From: Dipteris shenzhenensis
Lineage: Eukaryota > Polypodiophyta > Polypodiopsida > Gleicheniales
Assembly: GCA_047967505.1 (NCBI GenBank)
Contig: CM106540.1
Length of the DNA: 64,000 bases
Strand: one strand, 5' to 3'
Shown here piece after piece: positions 34,501 through 40,399 of the stretch. A program made the position numbers and the translations under genes. The stretch's first letter is position 1. Every line of letters begins with the position of its first letter. The notes under the pieces are model-generated. The model did not search any database and was not told the origin of the DNA. It worked only from the letters and a program-made list of their open reading frames with translations.

Positions 34501-37266
34501 CGGCTGACTGTTCGACTGAACTACAGGTCGGCCAACTGACAAACCTGGTCAGCAACTCATTCTGACCAAGGGCGACCCAGATGGCCCTTGGTTGGGCTGC
34601 TGGAAAGGCCCTGAATCCTTGCCCAAATACTCTGATATATGCTGCAGATACCTGACAGTACAGCCAGGTGTCACTGCCACTTGAGCCGGGCGCTGGTGCA
34701 GGTGACATCAACATTTCCTTTGTTCAATAGCCGTCTCCTGGAATGATAAGCTTCATGAGGCATAGAAAACTTGGAGACATTATTTATATGAAGCCAAATT
34801 GATTTGATAGACCACGAGTTTATCAAATACATATGTGATAGGCCTAAGTTGACAGGAAGGCACAGTGAGCAGAATTGATGCAAGATTGTGATATGGAGAT
34901 TGGATATCGAAAGGCCCACGATCAAAAATGCTTTAAGTCGCATTGGTGAGGTAGACTCTTTAAGCTTTACGGAGATCGGAGCTGACCTTTATGGTTCCCT
35001 GCGGTGGCTATGTAGACCAACGATCCATACTGGCAGCAGATCCAGACAAGGAGCTTCGCTCACACAGACCCAGACTCAAGGATTACACCAACTGTTTAGG
35101 TGGCAAGTGGCCAATTCTACATTCAGAATATTTGTCGTTTCTAAAAGGAAAGGTTTATGTTCCTAATGGTGAAATGATTAGGAGAAAGTTTTTATATGAA
35201 TACCATGACACCCCGACCGCAAGTCACCCAAAAATTAAGCAATCATACGACTTAGTTTTTAAAAAACTAACCTTTTACTAGTCTAAGACGAAGGCTGAGA
35301 TTAGGTAGGACAGCTTGAGGCTGGAGGGTTTGTACATCTTCTAGACATCCCTGGAAGAAAATGGGAAATTGTGGGATTACCATGAACCCAGAGAGGGTAT
35401 GTGGGTCTAGACCATAATATAAATATATGCTCTCTGGATTTTACGAAATTTTTGAGCCAATACCTCATATGCTTGCTTTCAAAAGTCTACAAAATTTAGG
35501 TAACTCCTAACTCAATCGAGTTTAGCTTTTGCTTGTCTAGGATAGCCCTAATCTATATGAAAAAAATACCATCAAGAAACCCCATTCAATGCCACAAATA
35601 GGGCTGGTGGGGCTATCTCAACTATTGGTTCACCAATAGAGCAAAGCATCTATGGCTCACCCCTCACCCTATACACGTGCAATTCAAGTGTATTTGGTTG
35701 AGATGAGCTAGCTGTTTTTTTCAATACTCAAATGTACGTTCGCTTAGCTTAGACTTCAACACAAAGTGAGCTTGCAAGAAAGCACCCATCAAAAAGGCAT
35801 GCATGTCAAAGCAATTCCAAAACTCTTTGCTATCCCTACAATGTCACTACAATTGTAGAGCAAAGCCACCGTCATCTTTGTCCAAGAGCTACATCAAGAG
35901 CTACATTGTTCCACAAAGGTTCAACAAAGGTGCATCTCCTTAATCTTTTCCCTAAGGTGGCCTTCCCCAAGGGCTGCCATTTTAGGGAGTTTCTTTGTAG
36001 AAGGCCATATTGATTTCTCACTTGGATGGCTTCCAAGAAGCCTTAAAGGCAAGTGATGGCGAGTCTACTAAGAAAAATGTGAGTTCTATCTCCACTGTGA
36101 CATGGGTTCAGAAAATTCAGAGCTTCGAAATACGGATAAGGAATTGAAGGATGAGAACAATGTGTTTAACCAATGAGGGGTATGGGTGGAACTGAAATTC
36201 ATTTGAGTCTGGAATCAAAAAAATTAGATGACTTTCTGGAAAGATTTTGGAGAATAAAGCCCCCTTATTTGGAAGAGGGACAAGGTTTTTCCAATATTTT
36301 AATGAAAGGAAATGTAGTGGCAAGTTTCCTTTCGAAGATGAGGAAGTGACCTGCAACAGTCAGGCTGAAGTTTCATTTATCTCAAAAGATGCATTTAATG
36401 GGCCTTTAGGTCCTAGCACATTGCAAAACTCAAGGCTAGTTTCTGGAAAAAATCAGTCCCTCTAGAGAGTCAACAAGTGCTTATGTCCTAGGACTAATTT
36501 AGGAGGGAAGCTTCAATCACGCATGAGATCATATTAGCAGCTAGGAGACCACCCTCTTCAATTGCAAGCTCCATTCCATACAATACTTTACTTCCAATAC
36601 ATTTTTAAGTTTTCATCAAGATAGGCAAATATACAAGCCCCAACTTAGCTATACAGAAAAAGTGGAGAAAGAGGATCCACTAAAAAAATAATTTGAGATG
36701 AGGGGATCTAAACATCCATGATGCTGAATGATGCTTCTAGATCAATGCCCACACACCAAGCCAAGGGATAAAAAAGTGGATGCATTGGAATCTCCAAATA
36801 TACATAGAGACGAGCATGCTGCCCTTTATAAAAGAATTAAATAATAATACATATAAGAAATCCCGATAGCGTGCGCTAAATACATTATACCTGAACCCCT
36901 AGGCAATGTGACTGTCATGCCCAATCGAAGCCTCTTTAAATCGTATATCAGACGCCCCATATTAACGAGATCAAAGCAAACAGAAGGTTAATCTGAACTT
37001 CGCTAGAAGCACTAAATCTTTCCCCCGTGCTAGTGAAGGACGATCCAATTTCGCACTGATTATACAGGGCTCGGTGGCACATTAATAATACCTCCCAGAA
37101 ATTCAGACAATTATAAACAATTGCCGTTGAAGAGCTTGTCCTAGCATTATCAATCCATCAAAAGAAGGTACCCGTGGCTCTATCCCGTCAGTGCATTGAC
37201 CCTAATTGTTGGAAACGCTCTCTCTCTCTCTCTCTCGGCTCTGCATTAGGTCTATATTTGGCCAAG

Positions 37267-37306
<40 letters not shown>

Positions 37307-37764
37307 ACCGCTCTGCATTAGGTCTATATTTGGCTAACAGCTCTCTCTCTCTCTCTCTCTCTCTTATTTACCCGGGACCGCTCTCCATTAGGTCTATATT
37401 TGGCCAAGATCTGCTCGAGGACCGCCAGCTTGCGACTGCGAGGTGCTCCTAGAAGTTCAGGAGGAAGGTAGCTCTCCATCGCGCTGTACATAGCGGGGGG
37501 GTACTCCAGATTCTCCAGATCGTCATAGCTATCCGGATGATGATCAACATTCGGAGTTTTGGAGAGCCTAGGGACGGGGTGAAGCTGTCTATCGCCGTGC
37601 TCAGCAGCAGCGCCACCACCACCACCACCACCACCACCATCACCAGCAGCAGCGTCAGGGGAACCTTGGGGCAATCCGTTGGCATGGTTGTGGACGCCGA
37701 GCTTCCTTGCAGAGCCAGGGAGAGCGTCGGGGGCCATAAGCTGTGAGGGGACGAAGACTCCCAT
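13711..37764 (-). CDS. PKHD-type 2-oxoglutarate/Fe(II) oxygenase, 8 exons, 407 aa
   Basis: Host gene. Exons (minus, high to low): 37372-37764, 16309-16356, 15672-15848, 15379-15529, 15159-15245, 14245-14369, 13999-14117, 13711-13834. All junctions are GT-AG, phases agree, and the sum is 407 codons plus stop. The protein resembles plant PKHD-type hydroxylases of the Arabidopsis At1g22950 type, which use Fe(II) and 2-oxoglutarate to oxidise an unidentified substrate. The N-terminal region carries [31 protein letters not shown] gives the iron ligands His288 and Asp290; the third His lies in HAGRHRHGA (342-348), and Arg358 in [11 protein letters not shown] is the likely 2-oxoglutarate contact. 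C-terminus: SSWCGEC and a basic tail. The start was chosen as the first in-frame ATG after an upstream stop; 37737 is the next. The unusual point is the 21 kb first intron. Confidence 0.9.
13999..14117 (-). CDS. Oxygenase exon 7 (distal His and 2OG Arg)
   Basis: 119 bases: [20 protein letters not shown] then [12 protein letters not shown], the second half of the double-stranded beta-helix core; acceptor CATGCAG, donor GTATAC, ends in phase 2. Confidence 0.92.
14245..14369 (-). CDS. Oxygenase exon 6 (iron-binding HxD)
   Basis: 125 bases. It carries [11 protein letters not shown] with the His-x-Asp iron ligands, and [18 protein letters not shown]; acceptor TTGGCAG, donor GTGGGT, leaves in phase 0. 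Confidence 0.93.
14850..14879. repeat. (GA)n microsatellite in intron 5
   Basis: About 15 GA units after a G7 run, in the 789-base fifth intron of the oxygenase gene. Confidence 0.95.
15159..15245 (-). CDS. Oxygenase exon 5
   Basis: 87 bases coding for [20 protein letters not shown] and DRDLELG; acceptor GGTGTGTAG, donor GTTGGT, phase 1 in and out. Confidence 0.92.
   Translation of the reverse strand, partial: YCSWKLVVHRLIPIMDLLLNIVWTEIWN
15379..15529 (-). CDS. Oxygenase exon 4
   Basis: 151 bases, residues [14 protein letters not shown] to FISPMAS, including the family line [15 protein letters not shown]; acceptor TTTGCTTAG, donor GTATGT, ends in phase 1. Confidence 0.92.
15672..15848 (-). 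CDS. Oxygenase exon 3
   Basis: 177 bases, 59 residues starting [15 protein letters not shown] and ending TLCSKMLDE; acceptor CTTTACAG, donor GTATGC, phase 0. Confidence 0.92.
16309..16356 (-). CDS. Oxygenase exon 2
   Basis: 48 bases, 16 residues [16 protein letters not shown], acceptor TTTTCAG and donor GTAATC, phase 0 on both sides. Confidence 0.9.
16451..16496. repeat. (TC)23 microsatellite
   Basis: Uninterrupted TC run immediately upstream of the LINE fragment; it may be the target into which the truncated LINE inserted. Confidence 0.95.
16501..17115 (+). mobile_element. 5'-truncated LINE, 3' end with (TTC)n tail
   Basis: An intact plus-strand frame (16501-17013, ~170 residues) encodes a reverse-transcriptase C-terminus: [20 protein letters not shown], then a zinc-finger-like C-x2-C-x9-H-x4-C in [20 protein letters not shown] short 3' UTR ends at about 17096 in a TTC repeat, the tail style of many non-LTR elements. 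It is opposite in strand to the oxygenase gene and lies in its intron 1. The upstream RT and endonuclease are missing. The exact clade is not determined. Confidence 0.7.
17116..17412. other. Intronic spacer, purine-rich
   Basis: Low-complexity GGA/GAA-rich sequence; the proline-rich reverse frame (17051-17269) is a by-product. Confidence 0.6.
17617..17935. repeat. Duplicated segment, ~188 bp offset
   Basis: A block containing CACCCAACTTGGATCTATCG, CTAACCAAGCTAAAG and CTTGCCCAGCCATTCC occurs at about 17617-17740 and again at 17806-17930, with two shorter partial copies between them. Confidence 0.85.
17946..18167. repeat. 111 bp tandem duplication
   Basis: Copies at 17946-18056 and 18057-18167, both starting CCAAGTTATGGGCTCATTTT, nearly identical by eye. 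Confidence 0.92.
18985..19055. repeat. LTR-end fragment related to 34174-34240
   Basis: TGTAACATGCAGGGACTTGC and the following ~50 bases resemble the first bases of the LTR at 34174 (TGTAACAAGCTGGGACTTGC). It looks like a broken copy of that family's LTR edge. Confidence 0.5.
19359..20788 (-). pseudogene. hAT transposase, C-terminal two thirds
   Basis: Plant hAT-superfamily transposase (cut-and-paste DNA transposon) on the minus strand. DUF659-type core: [15 protein letters not shown] (first catalytic Asp) and [20 protein letters not shown] (second Asp), then [13 protein letters not shown]. The C-terminal dimerisation region lies at 19359-19727 ([25 protein letters not shown]) and ends in an acidic tail of Glu/Asp/Gln. 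Frame breaks near 20570, 20230 and 19750 show decay. Its 5' part is displaced to 24993-25360 by a Copia insertion. Confidence 0.8.
20789..21834 (+). repeat. 5' LTR of the gag-only Copia
   Basis: 1046 bases, TG...CA ends. At 21208-21270 it contains three near-copies of CAGACTGAGTCGGTTTTTGT. Same length as the 3' LTR. Confidence 0.95.
21295..21304 (+). promoter_or_regulatory. TATA box in the 5' LTR
   Basis: CTATATAAGG, a good plant TATA box, about 540 bases before the LTR end; transcription would begin about 30 bases downstream. Confidence 0.65.
21835..21846 (+). other. Primer-binding site (initiator tRNA-Met)
   Basis: TGGTATCAGAGC directly abuts the 5' LTR. It is the standard primer site of plant Copia elements. 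Confidence 0.92.
22060..22941 (+). CDS. Copia Gag, intact, 293 aa
   Basis: Full-length Copia capsid/nucleocapsid protein. After a Ser/Ala-rich start, [18 protein letters not shown] and [10 protein letters not shown] open the UBN2-type domain; [34 protein letters not shown] and [12 protein letters not shown] follow. A Lys/Ser/Asp linker leads to a CCHC knuckle, [14 protein letters not shown] (C-x2-C-x4-H-x4-C). It should assemble virus-like particles and bind the element RNA. The frame is free of stops, matching the youth of the LTRs. It ends at a TAG beyond which the same frame stays open. Confidence 0.93.
   Translation: MSTASSAPAIPSSSSSFLSFTIPNFGESGNLDGTNYPIWKVKIRSHLVARKLWKLTTGEESKPADMVDSKGKVLMAVDREELEAWEERDAHALAIIIGTTADSVLPHIQLAETSVEAWATLKDLYETDNTSRIVLLQHQLYNLDMEEGDTVHSHLTKVKVVRDQLAAIGQKTDSCHLALMVLRRLPRSFKSFVTAVTAGQRTKPLTFEELCPLLLQEEAREQLYNGDKDDKAMLVKDSAGKGKGKPNSGKSNKDDSDDEGTSKRKHKKKCFYCDTPGHFAKDCRKKKADLKNK
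22942..24018 (+). CDS. In-frame second ORF of unknown function after gag TAG
   Basis: After the gag stop (TAG at 22939-22941, context AACAAATAGGAG) the same frame continues for about 358 codons, running some 70 bases into the 3' LTR. The first residues, [18 protein letters not shown], look like the usual linker after a Copia knuckle, so TAG may replace a Gln codon. The rest ([57 protein letters not shown]) matches no domain I know: no protease DSG, no integrase DDE, no YVDD. It starts either at ATG 22981 or by readthrough. It could be non-coding filler that happens to be open, but 358 codons without a stop is long. Confidence 0.5.
   Translation, partial: ESDPDSEGKAKANVVVEELFLVTSPSVTEVKYVDPEITVRMSDIESWVDEESDAFVKVKDSMECLEPSRCVAVDTDTRVDSMESPGVSWSDGCWTSKGDSIGLHRILAGASLRYRVCFQSEHSGSTIVWYVFDILHLSLYSMLWRDSALHLSQVIRDWKELAFFEGRRGSFGASSNLGRRLLEGGGQRALKPEEYLLENSARVRGPGYLEIFIGCRPCQRKDELKQTLRAWCLKDSRLFTHYEGDDWKIVTAGLLKFRGGNVTEGGGTRRCYQRWTCVPGWCAEAEPDLVEQEPLDEKPGKDFDTERFQRTTTRELLEHLHRRVGIGLRCVGERGCWKGHLPICKPPYEESMGEGDLG
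23938..23946 (+). other. Polypurine tract of the gag-only Copia
   Basis: GAGAGGGGG directly before the TG of the 3' LTR, the expected plus-strand primer. Confidence 0.8.
23947..24992 (+). repeat. 3' LTR of the gag-only Copia
   Basis: 1046 bases; a TATA box copy lies at about 24453-24462. It is followed by the TCTCC target duplication. Confidence 0.95.
24993..25360 (-). pseudogene. hAT transposase, N-proximal part
   Basis: Joined across the Copia insertion, [11 protein letters not shown] continues directly into [15 protein letters not shown] on the other side (below 20788), the usual segment before the DUF659 core. Upstream are [18 protein letters not shown] and a Ser-rich stretch in a shifted frame. 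The BED zinc finger expected at the N-terminus is not found before the chromovirus LTR at 25453. Confidence 0.72.
25453..26017 (-). repeat. 3' LTR of the chromovirus, with internal duplication
   Basis: 565 bases against 410 in the 5' LTR. The extra length comes from a 133-base tandem duplication (GTGAAGGGTTGTGCCTC at 25742 and 25875) plus a short extra GTCCCGTCGAAAGGGCAA unit. A TATA-like CTATATAAGAG (minus) lies at about 25595-25606. Confidence 0.92.
26018..26028 (-). other. Polypurine tract of the chromovirus
   Basis: GTGGGAGGGGA on the minus strand, adjoining the 3' LTR start TGTCAC. Confidence 0.8.
26074..26709 (-). pseudogene. RNase H fused in frame to chromodomain tail
   Basis: RNase H begins with RT thumb text ([17 protein letters not shown]) and shows [13 protein letters not shown] (Asp), [18 protein letters not shown] (Glu) and [11 protein letters not shown] (Asp). 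At HPVMNAR it jumps to [20 protein letters not shown] and QQYF, which reads like the second half of a chromodomain, then stops. The rest of RNase H, all of integrase and the first half of the chromodomain are gone without a frame change. This makes the element dependent on another integrase. Confidence 0.82.
26673..27899 (-). CDS. Chromovirus protease-RT, 408-codon open frame
   Basis: Protease [20 protein letters not shown] has an intact DSG site. RT follows: [61 protein letters not shown] and [12 protein letters not shown], with YLDD at 26838-26849. The frame is open through the palm and ends shortly after LRANSLLL by a frameshift into the RNase H segment, so RT may be functional in its core but the polyprotein is broken. 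Strand and spacing place it between gag and RNase H. Confidence 0.88.
   Translation of the reverse strand: MIRGTTVTILIDSGCSHNFLASSMVDKLRLTISPSLMDYQIELANGTTFLCNTRIKNLSFRIQHYTDKLNFDIMPLSRYDVILRQQWLHDYYPSISFRSHTIQFVHQGKLIELTGSRDSPSTLVASAVQVKKWVRKRQVKTSPLLVTAVEETPTKDPPEYLNQPFFQSYLDIFPQELPKQLPPRRPVDHPIELIPGSNPLSKPLYRVSYTQNEEIQRQVTELLDKGHIRPSRSPFRSLVLLVEKKNKSMRLCIDYRALNKLTIKNKYPLPRIDDLFDQLLHATQFSKIDLRSGYHQIRIREGDEYKTAFRTKYGHYECLVMPFGLNNALATFMTLMNDIFRPFLDKFVIVYLDDVLVFSRSLHEHKQHLHQVFEVLRANSLLLTLRRVSSSRPNSNIWDVLFQLKASL
27900..29350 (-). pseudogene. Chromovirus gag with knuckle, frameshifted
   Basis: The capsid domain lies at 28475-29350: [53 protein letters not shown] and [19 protein letters not shown]. 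After 28475 the frame is broken by a 19-base tandem duplication (CAATAGCGCCATCTGTGGT at 28415 and 28434). A CCHC knuckle, [13 protein letters not shown], is readable at about 28065-28110. The N-terminal ~100 residues before a coiled-coil-like [15 protein letters not shown] are less certain, as is the start codon. Confidence 0.82.
29351..31103 (-). other. Chromovirus leader with short repeats
   Basis: Untranslated leader on the minus strand. At 30359-30480 GATCCGTACGG or close variants occur six times. At 30150-30350 GGCTGGCAGCGAGA-like units recur. At 30660-30860 AGGTGTGTCC-like units resemble those in the LTR. No gene is recognised. Confidence 0.7.
31104..31115 (-). other. Primer-binding site of the chromovirus
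   Basis: TGGTATCAGAGC on the minus strand, one base from the 5' LTR end. Confidence 0.9.
31117..31526 (-). repeat. 5' LTR of the chromovirus
   Basis: 410 bases; on the minus strand it starts TGTCACGATC and ends TTTCTTATA. A TATA-like CTATATAAGAG sits near 31258. Confidence 0.92.
31527..32222. other. G-rich intronic stretch with poly-G run
   Basis: At 31615-31870 the plus strand is almost pure purine with many G runs, including an uninterrupted run of about 25 G at 31780-31804. The proline-rich minus frame is a by-product. Nothing else is recognised up to 32222. Confidence 0.8.
32223..32714 (-). repeat. 3' LTR of the coding-poor element, truncated
   Basis: Aligns with 34236-34707 from GAGTGCCAAATCGAC to GTGACA; the first ~50 bases of the full LTR are missing or replaced. 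Confidence 0.8.
34161..34172 (-). other. Primer-binding site of the coding-poor element
   Basis: TGGTATCAGAGC on the minus strand, one base inside the LTR at 34174. Confidence 0.9.
34174..34707 (-). repeat. 5' LTR of the coding-poor element
   Basis: 534 bases with TG...CA ends on the plus strand. Confidence 0.82.
34870..35281 (+). pseudogene. Gypsy RNase H end and integrase zinc-binding fragment
   Basis: Plus-strand remnant. [18 protein letters not shown] is the RNase H/integrase linker. After a shift, [20 protein letters not shown] and [20 protein letters not shown] form the start of the H2C2 zinc-binding domain. The CxxC half, the catalytic core and all other domains are missing; stops begin at 35281. 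It belongs to a different Gypsy copy from its neighbours. Confidence 0.72.
35282..37200. other. Intronic sequence, nothing recognised
   Basis: No domain, repeat pair or RNA gene is visible. Short ORFs on both strands look random. Confidence 0.5.
37239..37410. repeat. Exon-end minisatellite: three copies of the exon 1 3' end
   Basis: CTCTSCATTAGGTCTATATT recurs at 37239, 37311 and 37381 (periods 72 and 70), each copy separated by a (CT)n run (37218-37236, 37269-37304, 37341-37364). The copy at 37381-37410 is the real coding end of exon 1 (LAKYRPNGE); the other two lie in the intron. Confidence 0.93.
37372..37764 (-). CDS. Oxygenase exon 1
   Basis: Codes for residues 1-131. It includes a poly-Gly run from a GGT repeat (about 37612-37640) and the conserved [11 protein letters not shown] and [12 protein letters not shown]. 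The exon ends at CGG|GTAAAT (phase 0). The following exon begins [10 protein letters not shown], as in family members that read 'ER.RvQKHREYR' without a break, which ties it to exon 2 at 16356. Confidence 0.88.
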
Positions 37765-38200
37765 GCAAGGGGAATTAAGAGGGGGTGATGAAGGGGAAAG
37801 AGGAAGGGGAAGGGAGGCACATTGTGATGAAATTCCTGAGGGCTTGGATGGAATGGAGAGGGGGAGGAGGAGGTCCTGTGGCCACAGCAAGCTTGCAACT
37901 GCCCTAACCCTAGAAATGCCAACCAAATTGTCAAGAGCTTGCCACTTTCTGGGACATTGAACACCAGATCTGCTTCCACGTCAGCCCACGTCATCCTATC
38001 CATATCTTGCCCCCTTCCACGTGTCTCCCCCCCACTGGCCCAGGACCCATCCCTCCCCCTTGGGTCAGCCCGCCTTCCAGTCAACATAGCCTTCACGCGC
38101 GCCTCACGTGTTTCAGTTTGTTGGCTCCCAATTATAATCCTTTCCAAACCTGTAGGCCCTTACACCCCCTTTACTATATTCCATCAATTCTAAAACTCCC
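37765..38200 (-). promoter_or_regulatory. 5' leader and proximal promoter region of the oxygenase gene
   Basis: The region upstream of the chosen ATG is pyrimidine-rich in the minus sense, typical of plant leaders. An in-frame stop occurs about 225 bases upstream, so the coding region cannot extend further. A second long frame (to 37449) overlaps the start and would be an upstream ORF if transcribed. I could not fix the transcription start or a TATA box. Confidence 0.45.
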
Positions 38201-38317
38201 TTATGTCATATCCCTTTCCCCCCTCTATTACCATGTCAACAAGATGAATCTCATTCATGTGGCCTGCCTGAGATGGTGCGCGTAAAAGAGGGCGAATTGC
38301 AAGTTGAGAGAGAGAGA

Positions 38318-38382
38318 AGAAGAAGAAGAAGACAGAGAGAGAGAGTAAAAGGGGGGAGAAAGAAGTGGAGAATTTCACAAGA

Positions 38383-38426
<44 letters not shown>

Positions 38427-38759
38427 AGAAAAAGATGGAGAATTTCATGGGATAAAAATAGAATACGCACATGTTGCTCCAATCAATTCATGCCAAAAAA
38501 AAGTGGACATAAAAACAAGTGAGTACAAGTGCTCATTAGCACTGCCTTCAATTGGTTCTGTCAAAGGAAAACAATTGTCAAGATGAATGAATAATTAATT
38601 TGCAACACCTGTAATGGAAGCCCGTGTATAGGAAAGTTCGAATGATTTGCAAACTCCGTGAGAGAGAGAGAGAGAGAGACAAACAGACAAACAGACATAC
38701 CGGCCGACCGAGAGAGAGAGAGAGAGAGAGTGATTGAGTGAGTGTGTGAGAGAGAGAGA
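38318..38759. repeat. Cluster of (GA)n microsatellites
   Basis: GA runs at about 38332-38345, 38385-38419, 38660-38679, 38710-38730 and 38749-38759, some 600-1000 bases upstream of the oxygenase ATG. They could affect promoter chromatin; this is not shown by the sequence. Confidence 0.9.
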
Positions 38760-38985
38760 ACCAAAATAGTAGGGGGCTACGTGGCGAAAAATCGTATGAG
38801 ACACTTTTTAAGAAAAGTGTAACGATAGCGCTGCCTGGAAGGCAGTGCTACAATTACTCTCGTGAGCACTGCCTTATGTTCTGCAAAATGCAAATGATCG
38901 TGAAGATGAATGGATGATTACTTTGTAGCACTTGTGATGGAAGCCTGAGTGTAGAACCATTATAAAGTTTGAGAGTGCTATAATG
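38531..38985. repeat. Imperfect duplication, ~330 bp offset
   Basis: TAGCACTGCCTT...AAGATGAATGAATAATTA...TAATGGAAGCC at 38531-38640 recurs as GAGCACTGCCTT...AAGATGAATGGATGATTA...TGATGGAAGCC at 38861-38970. Confidence 0.7.
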
Positions 38986-40399
38986 CAACCTAGATGAAAA
39001 AAGAAAAAAGTATTAATTAAAACTTAAAAAGGAAAGGGAAATGAGGGGAATAAAAAAGAAAAGATTAAAGGAAATAATAAAGGAAGCCAAGGAATATAAA
39101 GGGAGAATGGAAGAGAGGTAAGATAAGGATAGTGAATTTAAAAAATGAAGGGAAAATATTAAAGGGAAACATAAAGATGAAAAGAGAGAAAATTGAACAA
39201 AAGGGGGAAGGAGGGGGGGCGGTTTGGGGACAGTGACAGTGAAGGGGGAAGGGATAGGAAGTGTGTGTGTGTGTTTTAACATTCATTTCATAATCAATTT
39301 TTGGCACCAACCAGGGTTGAATTTTTTGTTCGAGCCCGATGTACCTCACCTCTCATCGAAACCAAACTACTTGCATAATGATAATGGGTCTTACTTGAGA
39401 AGTGTAAGGTTATCCTTTGCCTCCTTTTCAACATCAATGAGCAAATCACAAAAATTCACCAACGTTTCTTGGTCCCCCATAGATAAGGAACATTTCTTAT
39501 GGTCGTCCCCAAGGTTAAAGCTTAGTTCCTCCACTGGAACAAGACCTCCCCTACAAGAGGACAAACTCTATCATGTTCTATCATGGTATTTTCATCATAT
39601 AAGACGATATCAGCAATTTATTTCTCATCTCATAAAAAACACATGAGCTTTGGAACCTTCCTTGACACATTTGGCAAGAAGGCTTGGATTTTTCATTCAT
39701 GATCCTTGACTGCTTTGTGAAATTCATCGTTCTCAATCTATGCTAGAGAGTCTTAGGTTGCTAGAACATGAGCGTCAAGAGTCACATGTTAATCAACAAT
39801 AAATCTCATAAAGATTTTTCGTGAGAAACCATTAGAAAGTTAGTATGCTCGAAAATGATAAACCATCACAAGACCAAAAATTTACATGCGCAATATTTTT
39901 ATTATGAAGGTGTTGCTAAAGGCATCGTTGTTCAATAAACTCTATTTGAATAAAGGGGGGATACCTTGTTTTTTTGAAGCTAATGAGCAGGTTTTTGATC
40001 AAATTGTCATAAGATGACCATCCCCTTCAATGGGTATGGATTCATAGCAGTTGACAATATCTATTGAAAATGTGGAATCCATTCGAGTGGGTAAGTTACC
40101 CGTAAGTTAAGGGATACTTCAAAAATAAAAGAAACAATCCAAAAAGAGAAGTATCTACTTGCAAGAAGTTCTTTGGAACTGGTCTTTGGGTTGGAGCCCA
40201 AAATTAATTTGATCAATTAGTAGAGTATAAATCCTCATCATCAATTTGCAGAGTCTTGAGTATAGTGCACACATGTGCATTAGTGATCCATCTATGGAAT
40301 CCCTTATGAGGTTTTAAAATTCAAGTCAATTATCCTAGAATTAGGTGATACTTCATGAATCAAAGTATCCATACCTTGACAATATTCTCTATGGAGCCC
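38986..40399. other. AT-rich stretch, no clear gene
   Basis: Purine-rich at 39000-39220, then a short GT run at 39260. The part after 39700 may be very decayed Gypsy RT from the element described next, but I cannot place motifs. Confidence 0.4.

Larger units (their letters stand above)
32223..34707 (-). mobile_element. Coding-poor LTR element (LARD/TRIM-like)
   Basis: Direct repeats 32223-32714 and 34174-34707 resemble each other over ~490 bases (roughly 80-85% by eye). The right copy starts TGTAAC and ends GTGACA. TGGTATCAGAGC lies next to it on the minus strand (34161-34172), so it is the 5' LTR. AGAAGAGGGGAG next to the left copy is the PPT. The 1.46 kb interior has no pol and only a short minus-strand stretch ([19 protein letters not shown], about 33740-33830) that may be gag-derived. 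The left LTR lacks its outer ~50 bases. Confidence 0.82.
16357..37371 (-). other. Intron 1 of the oxygenase gene, ~21 kb
   Basis: Bounded by GTAAAT (donor, 37371) and TTTTCAG (acceptor, 16357). It contains a LINE tail, an LTR-like segment, an hAT transposon, a gag-only Copia, a chromovirus, a coding-poor LTR element and a Gypsy fragment. Other introns of the gene are 127-789 bases, so nearly all of the length is transposon-derived. Confidence 0.85.

Noticed and set aside
37449-38147. 232-codon minus-strand ORF overlapping oxygenase exon 1
   Set aside because: It begins with TTG, reads the GGT repeat as poly-Val, and lies in a different frame from the conserved exon. At most it is an upstream ORF.
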